A stretch of 51,247 bases of DNA from Protostelium mycophagum (Eukaryota > Evosea > Variosea > Protosteliida > Protosteliaceae): positions 1 to 51,247 of the forward strand of contig MZNV01002459.1 in NCBI GenBank assembly GCA_002081555.1, written 5' to 3'. Within the stretch, counting starts at the first letter, position 1; each line of letters starts with the position of its first letter. A program made the translations under genes and the position numbers. A model generated the notes under the pieces. That model had not been told where the DNA came from. It saw only the letters and a program-made list of their open reading frames with translations, and ran no database searches. Below are positions 10,719-22,100 of this stretch, one piece after another.

Positions 10719-11810
10719 ATGTCCGACGAGCACGTGGAACCTGTCCCCTCTCCTAAAGAGGCCCCAAAGAAGAATGGAACGTCAGTAGCGGACTACGGTC
10801 TCGCCTCCGATCAAAATCAGAGATTTAGACGAAGGATGGAAGGTCGGTGATGTTTGAGGCAATAGAGATAAATGAATATGCAGATGCTCACTATATGATG
10901 GACGGGTTTAATAACGATCCACAAGCGGGTTTCTTTGCCGTTTATGATGGCCATGGTGGAAAAGAAGCTGCTCTCTTCTGCTCCGAGAATCTTCACAACG
11001 TATGTGCTTAGTTATGATCCGTAAACTGATGAAAAAAGGTTCTTGCTGAGGAATTAAATACCGCTGGTGGAAAATCCTTCTACACAGATGTTAATAACAG
11101 CACTGCAGTTTTGGAGATTTTAAAGAAGACCTACATTAACACCGATCGTAAGATGGTAGATAATGTTCCACAACACCATGGCTGCACTTCTGTTACTGTT
11201 CTTGTGGTCGGAAGTCTTGCAGAAAACAACCGACAACTCTTCTCTGCCAATGCCGGCGACGGTCGTGCCGTATTATGGTACGTTTGAGCGGTAGATGAAT
11301 CATAGAAACTAACAGCAGCGCAGCCGAGATGGACAGGCAATACGTCTCACAGTAGATCACAAAGCTTCTGAGGAGGCCGAGGTAGCCAGAATCACAGAGG
11401 CGGGAGGTTTCATAATCGGAGGAAGAGTCAATGGTTTGTTTTTATTTTATTCTTGTTTGTGAATAACATCACCAACATTCATCAGGACAAATCATGATCA
11501 CCCGATCATTAGGAGATCATCTCATGAAAGACTACATTATTGGAGAACCATACGTACAACACGAGGCTTTGACCGAGAAAGACACGTGGCTCATTGTTGC
11601 TTGTGATGGGGTATGTGTCTTTTCATCTCCTCGATTCAATCTGATCTGAGATACAAGTTATGGGACGTCGTTTCTGATCAAGCTGCTGTGGACTTTGTGC
11701 TGCAGAACGCAGAGCACAGCGCAAGCGACATCTCGAGAAGGTTGTTGGTCAAGGCTCTTCAAGACGGCAGCACCGACAACTTGAGTGTCTCTGTCATCAA
11801 GCTTTTGTAA
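10719..11810 (+). CDS. PP2C-family Ser/Thr protein phosphatase (PPM)
   Basis: Mn/Mg-dependent phosphatase of 288 residues from six exons: 10719-10842, 10884-10999, 11039-11277, 11324-11433, 11486-11610, 11658-11810. The metal-site motifs are present: RRMED (residues 38-42), [10 protein letters not shown] with Asp63, [10 protein letters not shown] (most relatives have NAGDSRAV), [41 protein letters not shown] and the C-terminal DNLSVSVI. The length is a bare catalytic domain with a short N-terminal tail rich in P and E, so a cytosolic or nuclear enzyme without a membrane anchor is expected. It ends 89 bp before the convergent beta-galactosidase stop. AATAAA is at 11837-11842. Substrate unknown. 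Confidence 0.95.
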
Positions 11811-11899
11811 CGAAGATAATCCATAACAAACAAATCAATAAAAATCAGAATTATGCAACCCTCTTTTTTATTCGAGATTTTCTATGCGGAGAGTTTTTT
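11811..11899. terminator. Convergent 3' ends of PP2C and beta-galactosidase
   Basis: Only 89 bp separate the two stops. Plus-strand AATAAA at 11837-11842 serves PP2C and minus-strand AATAAA (TTTATT at 11867-11872) serves the beta-galactosidase, so the two transcripts probably overlap or nearly touch. Confidence 0.65.
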
Positions 11900-14800
11900 C
11901 TAATCTTTTATCTTTCCGTGGATAGAAGGATAATCGGGGTTATTCAATTCGATCTTTCCAACACCACCACGGAAGACGGCATCATACACAATGTCTAAAG
12001 TGCCCATCGTGGCTCCTGTCTCTGAAATAGACCACACAGCTAAGGCAAATGTGTTGTCACCCATATAATTGATTATTCCTTTGGGCACTGGGAATGAAAA
12101 CTGAAAAAATATTTTAGAAACAAAATGTCTTATTTTCGGTTTTTGTTATTGGAATAAAAAAATAAAAATTGCCGAGTTTTGGCGTGGAACTTACTTGGGG
12201 TCCAACTGCAGGCATGAATCTGCCGTATTGCCATCCGTTGACGAACAGCTTAACACGGTAGTTTCCGATTCCTCTTCCAAAGAGGAAAGAGATGGGGACG
12301 TCATGATCGTCAGGGATATTCAGTTTGAAGTTGGAGCGATAGAATGTCACAGTGGCATTTTTGATAGCATCAAAGGGGCTACCTGCACAAACTAAGCATG
12401 TTGTACATGAGCAAAACAATTTCATAAATCATCAAGGTTATTTTCGAGCAGCGGAGCTGCAAATACTGCGGTCATTCTGAACTGTAAATCACCCGATTTC
12501 CATTGGGTGTCGTTATAGTTTGGCAGATGCCATCCCTCTCTTTCCCCATAAAATCCTCCCTCATTGAAGACACCTCTGACCTGAGAATATGAGAAAGGTG
12601 TGCCGTGATGTGTTTTTGTTTCCCACGAAAATACATTGTAATTTTTACGCACAATTTCGATAAAAAATTTGAATTGAATTTATATTTGCTTTGCCACAGA
12701 ATATTCTTCCGGTGTTTTCGGATATGTTTGAAGATTTGCGGCAACACCACAAGCACAAAACACACTTCGAATCAGCTCCAATTAATGAATCTTTCACCTT
12801 GTCAGGATATTCAGTGTCGCCTCCCTTGTTTCCTTGAACTTTCCAATGAGTGAAACTTCCTCCTACCAAGTTTAATCACCTCAAAATTCTAGAAGTATTC
12901 ACCTGCAAGTTCGTATCCTAATATTCCCATGGGAAACTTCACGTCATCAAAGTTGCCAGTCTTCATTGTGCTCTCATATAATCCCATATGCTCTTGCATC
13001 ACAACGATCACGTTGTCTTTTCCCACCTGTACACGTCAGTCTCATGAATTGATGTACAAGAACAAAGCTTTAGACACAAGACTGACCGATAATGCGTCTG
13101 ATGGTAAAGAGAAGTTTCCAGAAACGTGGTCGTAATCGTCTCCTTGGTATAATCTTCCAATGTACTTTCCATTCAGATAAATCGTGCACTCCGCGTATAT
13201 CCCTGATCACGTCAGTTTTCTTTGAGATCTCCACGGAATTTCACGGAGATTTCATACCTCCGGAGAATGCCAATCGGAATTCGGTTTCTTTTCCGTTGGA
13301 GGTGAAATGGCCTCTCCATATGATATTCCCAGAGGAAAACCCGTATTCAGCGGAGAATAAATACCAAGGTCCACCAAAGTAATTTTTGGTGGGATTGTTG
13401 GTTGTAGTCGTGGCTGAGATCCATGCACTATCGTCGTATTCTGGTGAAAATTCTGGGAAACTGTCTGACATCTACAACGAGTCAAATCTTCACACGAACA
13501 TATGAAGATCTTCCAACCTTCCAAGGTCCAAATTTAGCTACGGGGAATTGTGAGGGGCCATTTAATTGAGCCACAAGCCAACCAGAGCTGGACAAACCAG
13601 ACTTGACATTTTCACCATTAAATTTTAAATTTTGGATTTCTTTTCCTCCCTTCAAAAACATCGTTGTAGTCTTGTTGACATCACCGTATATGTGGAGGGT
13701 GTTTTGAACCAATGATACGTTACGTATCAGCGCAGGACCGTATATCAAAACGGTCTCATTTGTTCCTGAAAAACTAAGAAGAATTTATAAAGAAAATTCA
13801 TGGAAAGATATTCACCTATTCCGTGATAAGATGAGAAGGGGAGGGAAGAGTCACGTGACACAATGGGTGCCCAGAATCTTCCCGCCAAAACGGTCTCTGA
13901 AAAAACCACGACGATTGACTTGTCTCCGAGTTTGACATTCACCACTGCGGATCCTGATCCGATCAGAAAGACATTTCATCGTTGTAGAACGCGAATAAAC
14001 CGAATTTTAATCGAATTTTTTCTAGATTTCCCTACCTTTCCCGGAAAAACCAAACACAAAAAGGAGGTGTTTTCCGTTCTTCTTTTGAGCGATCTTAACC
14101 GCATCACCCTCCATCTGATGTATGCTCACAACAGCTCCCGCCATGTTCTCAAGAACTAACTCATATATCTCTCCAGCATCTCCATACGTAACGATGACGT
14201 CATCACCACCGACAGAGTCGGCAATCATGATGGCGGATGTGGCATAATGCAGTATGGATCCTCCAAAATGAAGATGAGAAGAGATAATCCTAGAGTCTCT
14301 TCCGTTCAGAAACATTTCTGAATTTTGTGGAATAGTCAACTGTCCTTCTGTTGTTTCAATCTGTCCTGTATTACGCGCCAAGAATACGAATTCAAAATTT
14401 GAAAATCTGGCCCACCTTCAGCTCGAAAGAGGTTCTCTCTGTGCTTCTGGAGTCGTTGTGCCTCACAACATAAAATCTGGACATGCTCCTGCTGTTGAAC
14501 AATTCTGAAGTGTAGATATCCTTGTTTGAAGCCTGACCCGTGCCCGCGACGACAAACTGTGAGATTTCAGTGAGATTTCAGGTCACGTGACCACCTTGGT
14601 GTCGTGAAAATCTGGGTTACGTAAGAAGAAAGCGAATCTCTTCATCTCTTCGTGTTTGTCTCTCAACAATCTGTTTTCACTGATTGCAGCGCCATAGTCA
14701 TAGCTGCTGTACACATCTGCGATGACGTCATCAGTTATCACATAAGACTTCGTGACATTTGCACGTGACATCTTGAAATGTGACACTCACAAGGCTCAGC

Positions 14801-16262
14801 AGTATTTCCCCAGTTGGTTCCTCCGTAAATCTACCAGAAATTTCAACGAAAATTCCTTTAAATTTCCGAGTGCTTACCATGTATATATTCATCATCTTCA
14901 GATTTTGAGCCAAGTTATTGAGGTAGAATACTCTGCAATAATCCACTCCCGTGAAGATGGCACAGTTGTCATATCCTCCCCCGGCAGTGGGGTCGATGGT
15001 ACCGCCTTGGAATTCCGGAATGAAAAGTGGCTGGTCTGGACTGTATTTCATGTGGTAGCTATGGTAACCTGTGTCACGTCACGTGACTTGATCGAGTAAG
15101 AATTTATTGATATCAAATCTTAACAGAAGAGATCATCTACAACGTGGCTTTGCCATGTGGACAATTGCTTCTCGCAGATGTACATCCCAGCTTTGACAAG
15201 TGATGTCGCATAGATCGCCATGATATCCCGAGAGAAAAAAAGAGATATCTTACCGGGGTAAACTTGGTCCTTCCACAAAGTGGGGGTCTTGCAACTCCCG
15301 CTCAGTGGGTAGTTGTCAAATCCAGTCAGGTCAGGCTTTCCCTCCCCAGTGAGCCACTGCTCATTCATGTTAACATCGTTGACGAAGATGGGCAGTGTGA
15401 GGCCATCTTCTCTGAAAGCGTCTTGGATCTGTCGCATGTAATGGCGGTTCTCCCCCTTATCTCCCTCCGACATCTCATTCTCTGATCTCAATTTAGAGAT
15501 GTGAAAATGTACATCATAGAAGGAGGATGGGTTCACCTGATTGGATGAGAATGACGGGACCTCCTTGATCGATTTGGTGAGGTTTTGTCTCCTCGTCTAA
15601 TCTTTTGATGTAGGGTCTCCATGCATCGTAATACTCCTTCGCATCAGAACGTAGCTGGCTCTTCATCTTTGTGGCCCAACCTGGAATACCTGGAAACTTC
15701 AGAGGATCCTATGAGTCTCGACAGCCCACCTCCTCCTGTTGTCTCGGCGTTGATGTAAGGACCTGGCCTTAATATCACCCAGATCCCCACCTGAAAAGCG
15801 TCAATCTGACATTATTGTCTAAATGAAGAAAGATGGTGAGATGTACGTACCTCTTTTGCGACCTGATAGAGCTTCTCGAGACTTCTGTAGTGATCAAAGT
15901 CGAGTGTGTGATTATTGGGCATTAGAAGACCCCAATGCACGTAGACACTCACGGCATTTAATCCTCCTGCCTTAACCTTCTCTAAAATGTCTCTCCACAA
16001 ACTAATCACTGATCAGGCTCATAGAAAGTGAGAAATACACCTACTCTGGCACAGGAAGTCTGAAGGTGTGGAATTCTCCAGAAAAGATGAATAATCTCTG
16101 TCCATTGATGAATAAGGTTGTGTCGTCCCACGTCACCATTTTAGAGGGAGACTGTCTCATATCAGATCCATTGTAAATATTCAGAATCGCCTTAGCACTG
16201 GCATTAGAGACGAGGCATAATAGCAAGAAGAAGAGGATTATATGTGGCCCCTTCATTTGCAT
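11900..16262 (-). CDS. Secreted GH35 beta-galactosidase, fungal large type
   Basis: Predicted 1003 residues in 19 exons, the size of fungal LacA-type enzymes. Exons, 5' to 3': 16045-16262, 15851-16001, 15730-15790, 15537-15689, 15254-15481, 14878-15068, 14791-14830, 14595-14716, 14416-14556, 14036-14360, 13816-13953, 13518-13765, 13258-13471, 13087-13202, 12903-13026, 12798-12862, 12493-12580, 12195-12382, 11900-12100. An N-terminal hydrophobic signal peptide (about residues 5-22) precedes the TIM barrel. [13 protein letters not shown] carries the acid/base Glu (about 197) and LFIPEFQGG the nucleophile Glu (about 289). YGGTNWGN and SYDYGAAI follow, then the jelly-roll domains ([43 protein letters not shown]). 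It hydrolyses terminal beta-galactosides outside the cell or in lysosomes. One intron ends CTCGTTGTAG and two others contain the motif internally. Confidence 0.96.
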
Positions 16263-16725
16263 GATTGATGTAATCTTTCGAACTGCCAACCAGTCACCAT
16301 TTTACAAACGATTTGACAGCCCCGCGGGAGACCAAATCTCAATCTTTTGGTCTTTCTTTGCCTTCCATATACATACCGTGGTCTTCTACCGTGACTACCG
16401 CACTTTCTTACAGGTCCATACCAAATCTCCTGTGAAGAATTGCCATTCTCTGATTTTTAATAAATTATTTTCCATTTTATTATAAAAAAGAAAATCATTT
16501 TTATTTGTGAATTTAAATTTTGCACAAGCCAAGTTGACAAAAGCGAAGACGAAGCAACGTCGTTGGTTTCACTATAGAAAAAAATATTGTCCATCCATGA
16601 TGATGTAACATTATCAGATGTTTGCTAATTCTATTTATAGAATGGTTCTGTACAACTCTATCCGTCTGGAGACTCTGTTGTAATTCCTCATGAGACTTTG
16701 TCGTTGTCTTACGTAATGTTGATGA
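16263..16725. other. Spacer between SYS1 3' end and beta-galactosidase start
   Basis: About 460 bases containing the beta-galactosidase promoter (towards 16263) and the SYS1 3' UTR (towards 16725). An AT-rich patch lies near 16440-16530. I see no coding exon. Confidence 0.45.
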
Positions 16726-17280
16726 TCACACTACTGACACTGAAGATGGACGGTTTGAAGCGCTGCTTGCCGCGAGTGGGATGTCTTGTAGCTCCTTTCT
16801 CATACATAGATATTCACCCAATACAGACATACATAATAAAGTGATTGAGTTGACCGTCCACCATGCCCAACGTTTTGGGAATCCACCATAAAGAGAACAG
16901 GCAAAGAGATGAATTATGTGGACCGTAGCTGCAAAATCCAAACACTTTCGATTACGTTCTACAATATATACGAGTGAGAGAGCTCTGTTCCAATCAGTAT
17001 GATCTGAATGGATTCCAGAAAATGAATCTCTTGATGAGTCATCAAAGACTCACCCCGCAAGTGAATTAAAAAGGAAGGAGATGGCAACTGTCCAACCGCT
17101 CGTGGTTGTTAAAGAGATATACTGAAAATTAAAGATTTGCTCCAGAGAGATGTGTTGATCCATTAATGTGTTGAATATGGAAAGCAGGAAGCCAAGGAAG
17201 ATGTAATATGAGAATTGCATGGCAGCCATCTGATAGAGTATAAGTTTTGGGTCCCAAGCCACCCGGCGGTAGAAGGTCAT
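16726..17280 (-). CDS. SYS1: SYS1, Golgi membrane protein
   Basis: Four-helix Golgi membrane protein that in yeast and animals recruits the Arl3/ARFRP1 GTPase and so GRIP golgins. Predicted 161 residues (human about 156) from exons 17054-17280 and 16726-16984. Diagnostic stretches are WDPKLILYQMAAMQ, TLMDQHISLEQIF, CLDFAATVHIIHLF, RWAWWTVNSI and VLGEYLCMRKELQDIPL, which align along the whole family. The intron is 69 nt. The ATG at 17280 gives MTFYRRVAWDP, matching the family N-terminus. It lies tandem with the zinc transporter gene, another likely secretory-pathway membrane protein, but 329 bp apart, so co-transcription is not implied. Confidence 0.95.
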
Positions 17281-17608
17281 CGTTGTTGTCAAAATGTCTG
17301 ATCGCGATTTGATGATTCACAAGGTTTGGAAATCTCAACGGAAACAGAAGGAAGGAAAAAAAAGCGAGCTGAAATTTCGCTCCATTTCCAGGAAATCTGG
17401 TGAGTCAGTGGGGAACCATGGAATGAGCTCATTTTGATTGTTTTATCAAGAGGTTTTTTGTTGATGTACATTGGGTTCTGTTGATGTCGACAAAGAGACA
17501 CTCACTTTGACATCATTTTGTAGAATTAGTGCATAAATAACTATATGTAATTATGGGAAGAATTCTGCAACAAAGAGTGATGAAAAATATGAGACAGACT
17601 CTTGATGA
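17281..17608. other. Spacer between zinc transporter 3' end and SYS1 start
   Basis: Promoter and 5' UTR of SYS1 (minus strand) and downstream flank of the zinc transporter gene. Contains one GAAATTTC palindrome at 17371-17378. No coding evidence. Confidence 0.4.
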
Positions 17609-17614
17609 TTTATT
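17609..17614 (-). terminator. AATAAA overlapping the TAA stop of the zinc transporter gene
   Basis: On the minus strand the sequence reads TAAATAAATC, so the hexamer shares bases with the stop codon at 17610-17612, as in two other genes of the window. Confidence 0.6.
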
Positions 17615-18916
17615 TAGAAGGCTTCCACGAGTCTTTCTCCACTTGTACAGTAAAATCATTCACTAGAGGGTCAAATATGGCATGTACTTTACGTAAGACG
17701 ACCTGGTCTACGATGAGAATAATGTTGTATATTATTTAGAATTAAATTCCAGACCTGCTCGTCCACGTTGGCACCGACACGAACGATGACGCTTCCCACA
17801 TGTGAATTGTGAGACTGAGTCCAAAAATGTTCGTTGCGACACTCCAGCACTCCTGCCTCGTTGTAGATGGTTCGAATATCTTCCCGCCAAAATTCTCACC
17901 TTCGATCGTGGACGCCTCTCTCAAAGATCTCTCCAATGCATCCTTTATATTTACTGGTGTGGTCTGAAGCAGTATGTGGGCTGTTCTGGCACAGATGGGA
18001 AATGCATTATAACCGATAAGACAAATGATTCCGATGGCGACCAGTGGATCTGCTAAAAGCCAGCCATTGCAGGAGAGCCAAGTCGATACAATGACACCGA
18101 TGTTGGCGACGGCGTCCATGCTGATGTGTACAAATATTGAATAAATGTTCTCGCTTCTGGCGGGTTGGCTGCTCTGGTCGTAACGAGAGTTGCGGGCGTC
18201 GTAGAAGAATGCCACACCCAAGATATTGATGACAAGACCCAAGAAGGTGACGAAGAGGATGGGTGTGGAATGAGTGCTGTGGAAAGTGAGAAATAATTGT
18301 ACATGAGATCATGGAACTTACTGGTGGAGTTCTTCAGGTTCACTGAGCCTCTCTATCGATTCAAATAGGAGGAATAACGAAACGAAAATTAGAAAGACTC
18401 CATTTGAGAAGCTGGATAAGATCTCGAAACGATCATAACTAACCATATTGAGAACGCACGATGTACTAATTAATCAAATGACCTACCCATAGGAAAAGCC
18501 GCCAGCAGGTCGCTGTTTAGAACACATCATGGCAACCAAACTGATGACAAGGGAAATACAGTCAAAGACAGAATGGAACGCGGCAGAGATGAGACCTAAC
18601 CGTTTGAGACAAATGATCTGATTTTTGATCGCTCACCTAAACTCCCGGCTATTGTTCCATATAAAATTTGCATTAAGGTAATGGAGGACGACATCACCAA
18701 GAAATAAAAGAGCCTTCTGCAGTCACGGTCTCCCAAAATAGTTCTGAATATTTTGGAGAGGCCAGTAACAGTTGAATCCACATCTTCGTCATCCTTGTCC
18801 TGTTTAAATCTTGTTGGGCCAGGACTCAGAGTTTGGTCATAGTTCTTACGACCTACAAGACCGGAATTATCCTGTCTGTTATTCGTGAGAGAGCCCAGAT
18901 CTATCGAGACCTCCAT
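17610..18916 (-). CDS. Cation diffusion facilitator, ZnT5/ZnT7-like zinc transporter
   Basis: Proton-coupled zinc exporter of the SLC30 family, probably loading zinc into the Golgi or ER. Predicted 357 residues from exons 18637-18916, 18487-18595, 18322-18438, 17900-18276, 17755-17852 and 17610-17702. A hydrophilic, acidic N-terminal tail of about 65 residues precedes six membrane helices. The metal-site pairs are AAFHSVFDCISL in helix 2 and FVHISMDAVANIGV in helix 5, the HxxxD/HxxxD signature of zinc carriers. SYGYDRFEILSSFSNG is the typical loop into helix 3. A short cytoplasmic ferredoxin-like domain (SVIVRVGANVDEQVV) ends the protein. No His-rich loop is seen between helices 4 and 5. An intron near 17860 carries ATCTACAACGAG just before its acceptor. 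Start at 18916 is the first ATG; the frame is open a little upstream. Confidence 0.94.
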
Positions 18917-19177
18917 ATCGTGTGATGTGATCTCGAAAAAATCAGACGGTTCTACAACGTGGATGTACAAGAGGAACAACACGCGCTTTCAGAGAAGACG
19001 TTCTTTTGGAAAGGTTCTCCAAAATGCATATTGTATCTGGGTACCTCTAAAATGACCGGCTGTTTTCTTTTGTTTTATTGTCTTCCTGGTTGTTTGTGTT
19101 GGTCGGGTTTACGTTTCTTGCAAAGTTTTCTGTCACTTCTGATCTGACCTCCAGAGGCGAAAGAGGGGTCAATTCTA
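18917..19177. promoter_or_regulatory. Divergent promoter region of zinc transporter and HECT ligase genes
   Basis: A 261-bp interval between divergently oriented ATGs, so both promoters and 5' UTRs must fit here. It contains one TTCTACAACG copy at 18950-18959 that on the minus strand could act as a 5' UTR splice acceptor (CGTTGTAG). Confidence 0.5.
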
Positions 19178-22100
19178 ATGGGTGTCGCTCAATCTACTCA
19201 CAACGACGCGAATATTCTCAAGAACGATAGTAATGATCCACATAATTGGTTAGACGTACCCGTAGAATCCCTCTATAACGATGGGTTCTTGAGAGATAAG
19301 GTGTATAAACTGATCAAGTCGGGATTTGGAGAAGATGAAGAGAACGATCTGCAGAGTAACAGCGAGAGGGATGAAGCAGGCAATTTGGTCGCCATTTTCA
19401 CATTATACCGGCTGCAAAAAACAATAGAGTAAGAAATACAAATTCTGATGAGACACTCACACCACCAGAACCTCTAAACAACATCACAATCTTGACGTAG
19501 TGTTTCGGAAACTAAGACATAGATTAACGATACAAACAAGAATGCTTCAACATATTACTTCCCGAGTGATGGGTTCAAATGTAGTCGGAAATACAGATTT
19601 TTTATTCGAGCTGCGAACAAGACACAGGCAAAAAGTATCAAAAAGTACATCATTCTTGATTTTGACCATGAACAGGTCATTCGACAAATATATACACAGA
19701 TGGAAACGGAGGAGAAACGTATCGCCAAAGTAATGATCAATCTATATTTTTGTTACGAATCGGTCCTGATCACTTGTACAGTTGGTAAAACAGACATATG
19801 CCCGCCCTTCCAAGAAAATAGAAGAGGATAACATGTTATCGCTATGTCTAAACCTCCTAAAACCTCTCCTCACCAAACCCGCAGACAGCCAAGACCTTTC
19901 TGAGATCAGAAGCATTTTGAACACAATTATACAAGTGACAGAGACAGAAGGAAAAACAATTATGACAGACTCAATGTGGTCGAATCGAGAATGTAATGGG
20001 ATCGTGCAGCTGATTGATCAGTGGCTGATGAGATTGATCATCCAAATTTCCACCAAAATTTCTGCAGAGGATTCAGAATGGAAAGACGTCTTTTTTACGT
20101 GGGTTTTATTTTTTGAATGCATTGTACTCACAATAACACAGAGGTCTCAACACGCACCTGCGGTTGTGCATAAACACACGGTCATTGTCTTGTATACTGT
20201 CATTAGTGGAGTCACTCTCGCACTGTGAAGACAAGAACAGAACATTGTGCACGATGATTGATTCACATATGAAGAAAAATTTGAGTGAGTTGAGAGACAA
20301 GATAACAGAAGAATATCCAATAGAATATACTATGGGCACGCTATCACACATCCAAGGTGAGGAATATATTTAGACAGAGATTTTATGCACCATTTGAGCA
20401 CAAAAAACCAAAGAGTTATCGTTTGAATATTTTTTCTGGCTACAACAATAAAATGAAAATTGGAATCAATTTCTAATTATGGTAGAAACGATATCAGCAG
20501 AAGAGACACAGTTCAAGCCGGAAAGAGTCACTATGGGATGCGACGGAAAATATATCTACCTGTTGCAGACAAATACAATATTCAAATTAGGAACGGGCTA
20601 TTCCGGCACAGTATCCGGTGAGTACCAAAAAGTTTAATGATAGGAAATGTCGACATCGTTTTGGAAAATTAATATCGCGTCTTAACTGGATTTTTGTCCT
20701 CTTTAAGCAGAAAACAATTTATCGGTGGATTTCGAAAAGTTTTTTAAAATGATACAGAAAACTATTGGCGGAATAAAAACATGGTATTTATTGACTATTC
20801 TCAGGACAGATTTATGGCAAGCACACTTTGGCTTCACACGAGCTAGGAGGCACCATTACCATCATCAGAGTGACTGCACACCATATAATACCCAAACTGA
20901 ATTCACACAGAACCATTTATATTATTTGTATCATGTCACAAAATTAAAGGTCATCGATACGGACTATTTGAAGGTAAATTCTTTTTCACAAAAATAATAT
21001 TTTCCGACGAAAAATAAATCTTTCAGACTGTGGACATGTTGAGTTGTAGATCGATGGGGGGGATAGAGGAGGGTCGTATGTCGAGTTATCTGACGGGTGA
21101 CGGGAGATATTTGTACATACTTTTCAGGACAGAAATGGACGACCCCAGATTATATCGTTATCCAAGCGGAATTCTTCACGATATCGTCCTCGGCGAAGAT
21201 TCCAAGGGTAAGTTTTGGCGGGAAATTTAAAATTTAAAATGTTCAAGACAAGGAAGAACAAGAGAAGAGAGAACAACCGACATATCTGCTGGAGAAATTC
21301 GACCCTGCATCCAAGAGTATCATGAAATGTTTCCGTATTTATGCAGGTACCATTTGTTCATATTTGTCATGCAGAGGCATGGATATCTTCTGAAAATCGG
21401 AATATACTGAGAGGATATAGGCAGTATGGCGAGTACGGTACCACAAATACCAGATCGGGTGATAGAGGAAGGTTGTTGCTATACCAACGGATTTGAATTC
21501 GTCATTGCTGTGCCCTCCGCAATCGTCCCCAGCCTTGCTTTGAAGAATGCCGCCTTATTCATCAAGGTTTTTTCTCTTGTCAGCGAAGCACACAATAATT
21601 ACGTTTCTTCGGGAAAAGGTGAGATCCCTCATTTCTCAAGATCTGAACAGATCGTAGATCTTTCCGATCTCGGAGTACCGGTGTGTTTTGATTACAAGAA
21701 CAATTTACTCTTCAATTGGATCTCACAGAAGATTCGTGTTGGTGTCTGGCGCAACAAATCGGCTCAGCTTCAACATTATTTCACGGGGGAAGCGTATTCA
21801 CCGTTATTCGTATCTTCTGTATTTGATAGCCAGGATGATTCTGGGAAGAAATCTCACTTTATGTATTCTTCTTTGGTCGAGGCAAAGATGAGGGAGAGCG
21901 CTGCGGATTATTCGTGGACTATCGTGGATTTATTGTCACGGGTGGGTCATCTAGAACGATGTATTTTTTGAATTTTTTTGACGGGTTGTAGATCGACATG
22001 ACGTCACAGACTGCAGCCAAAGAGGCAAACAGTGTTCCAAAATGGCGCGTAAACTACTACATCGAGCCTTGCGTCGCGACTTTCACTTCTCTCGCTCATC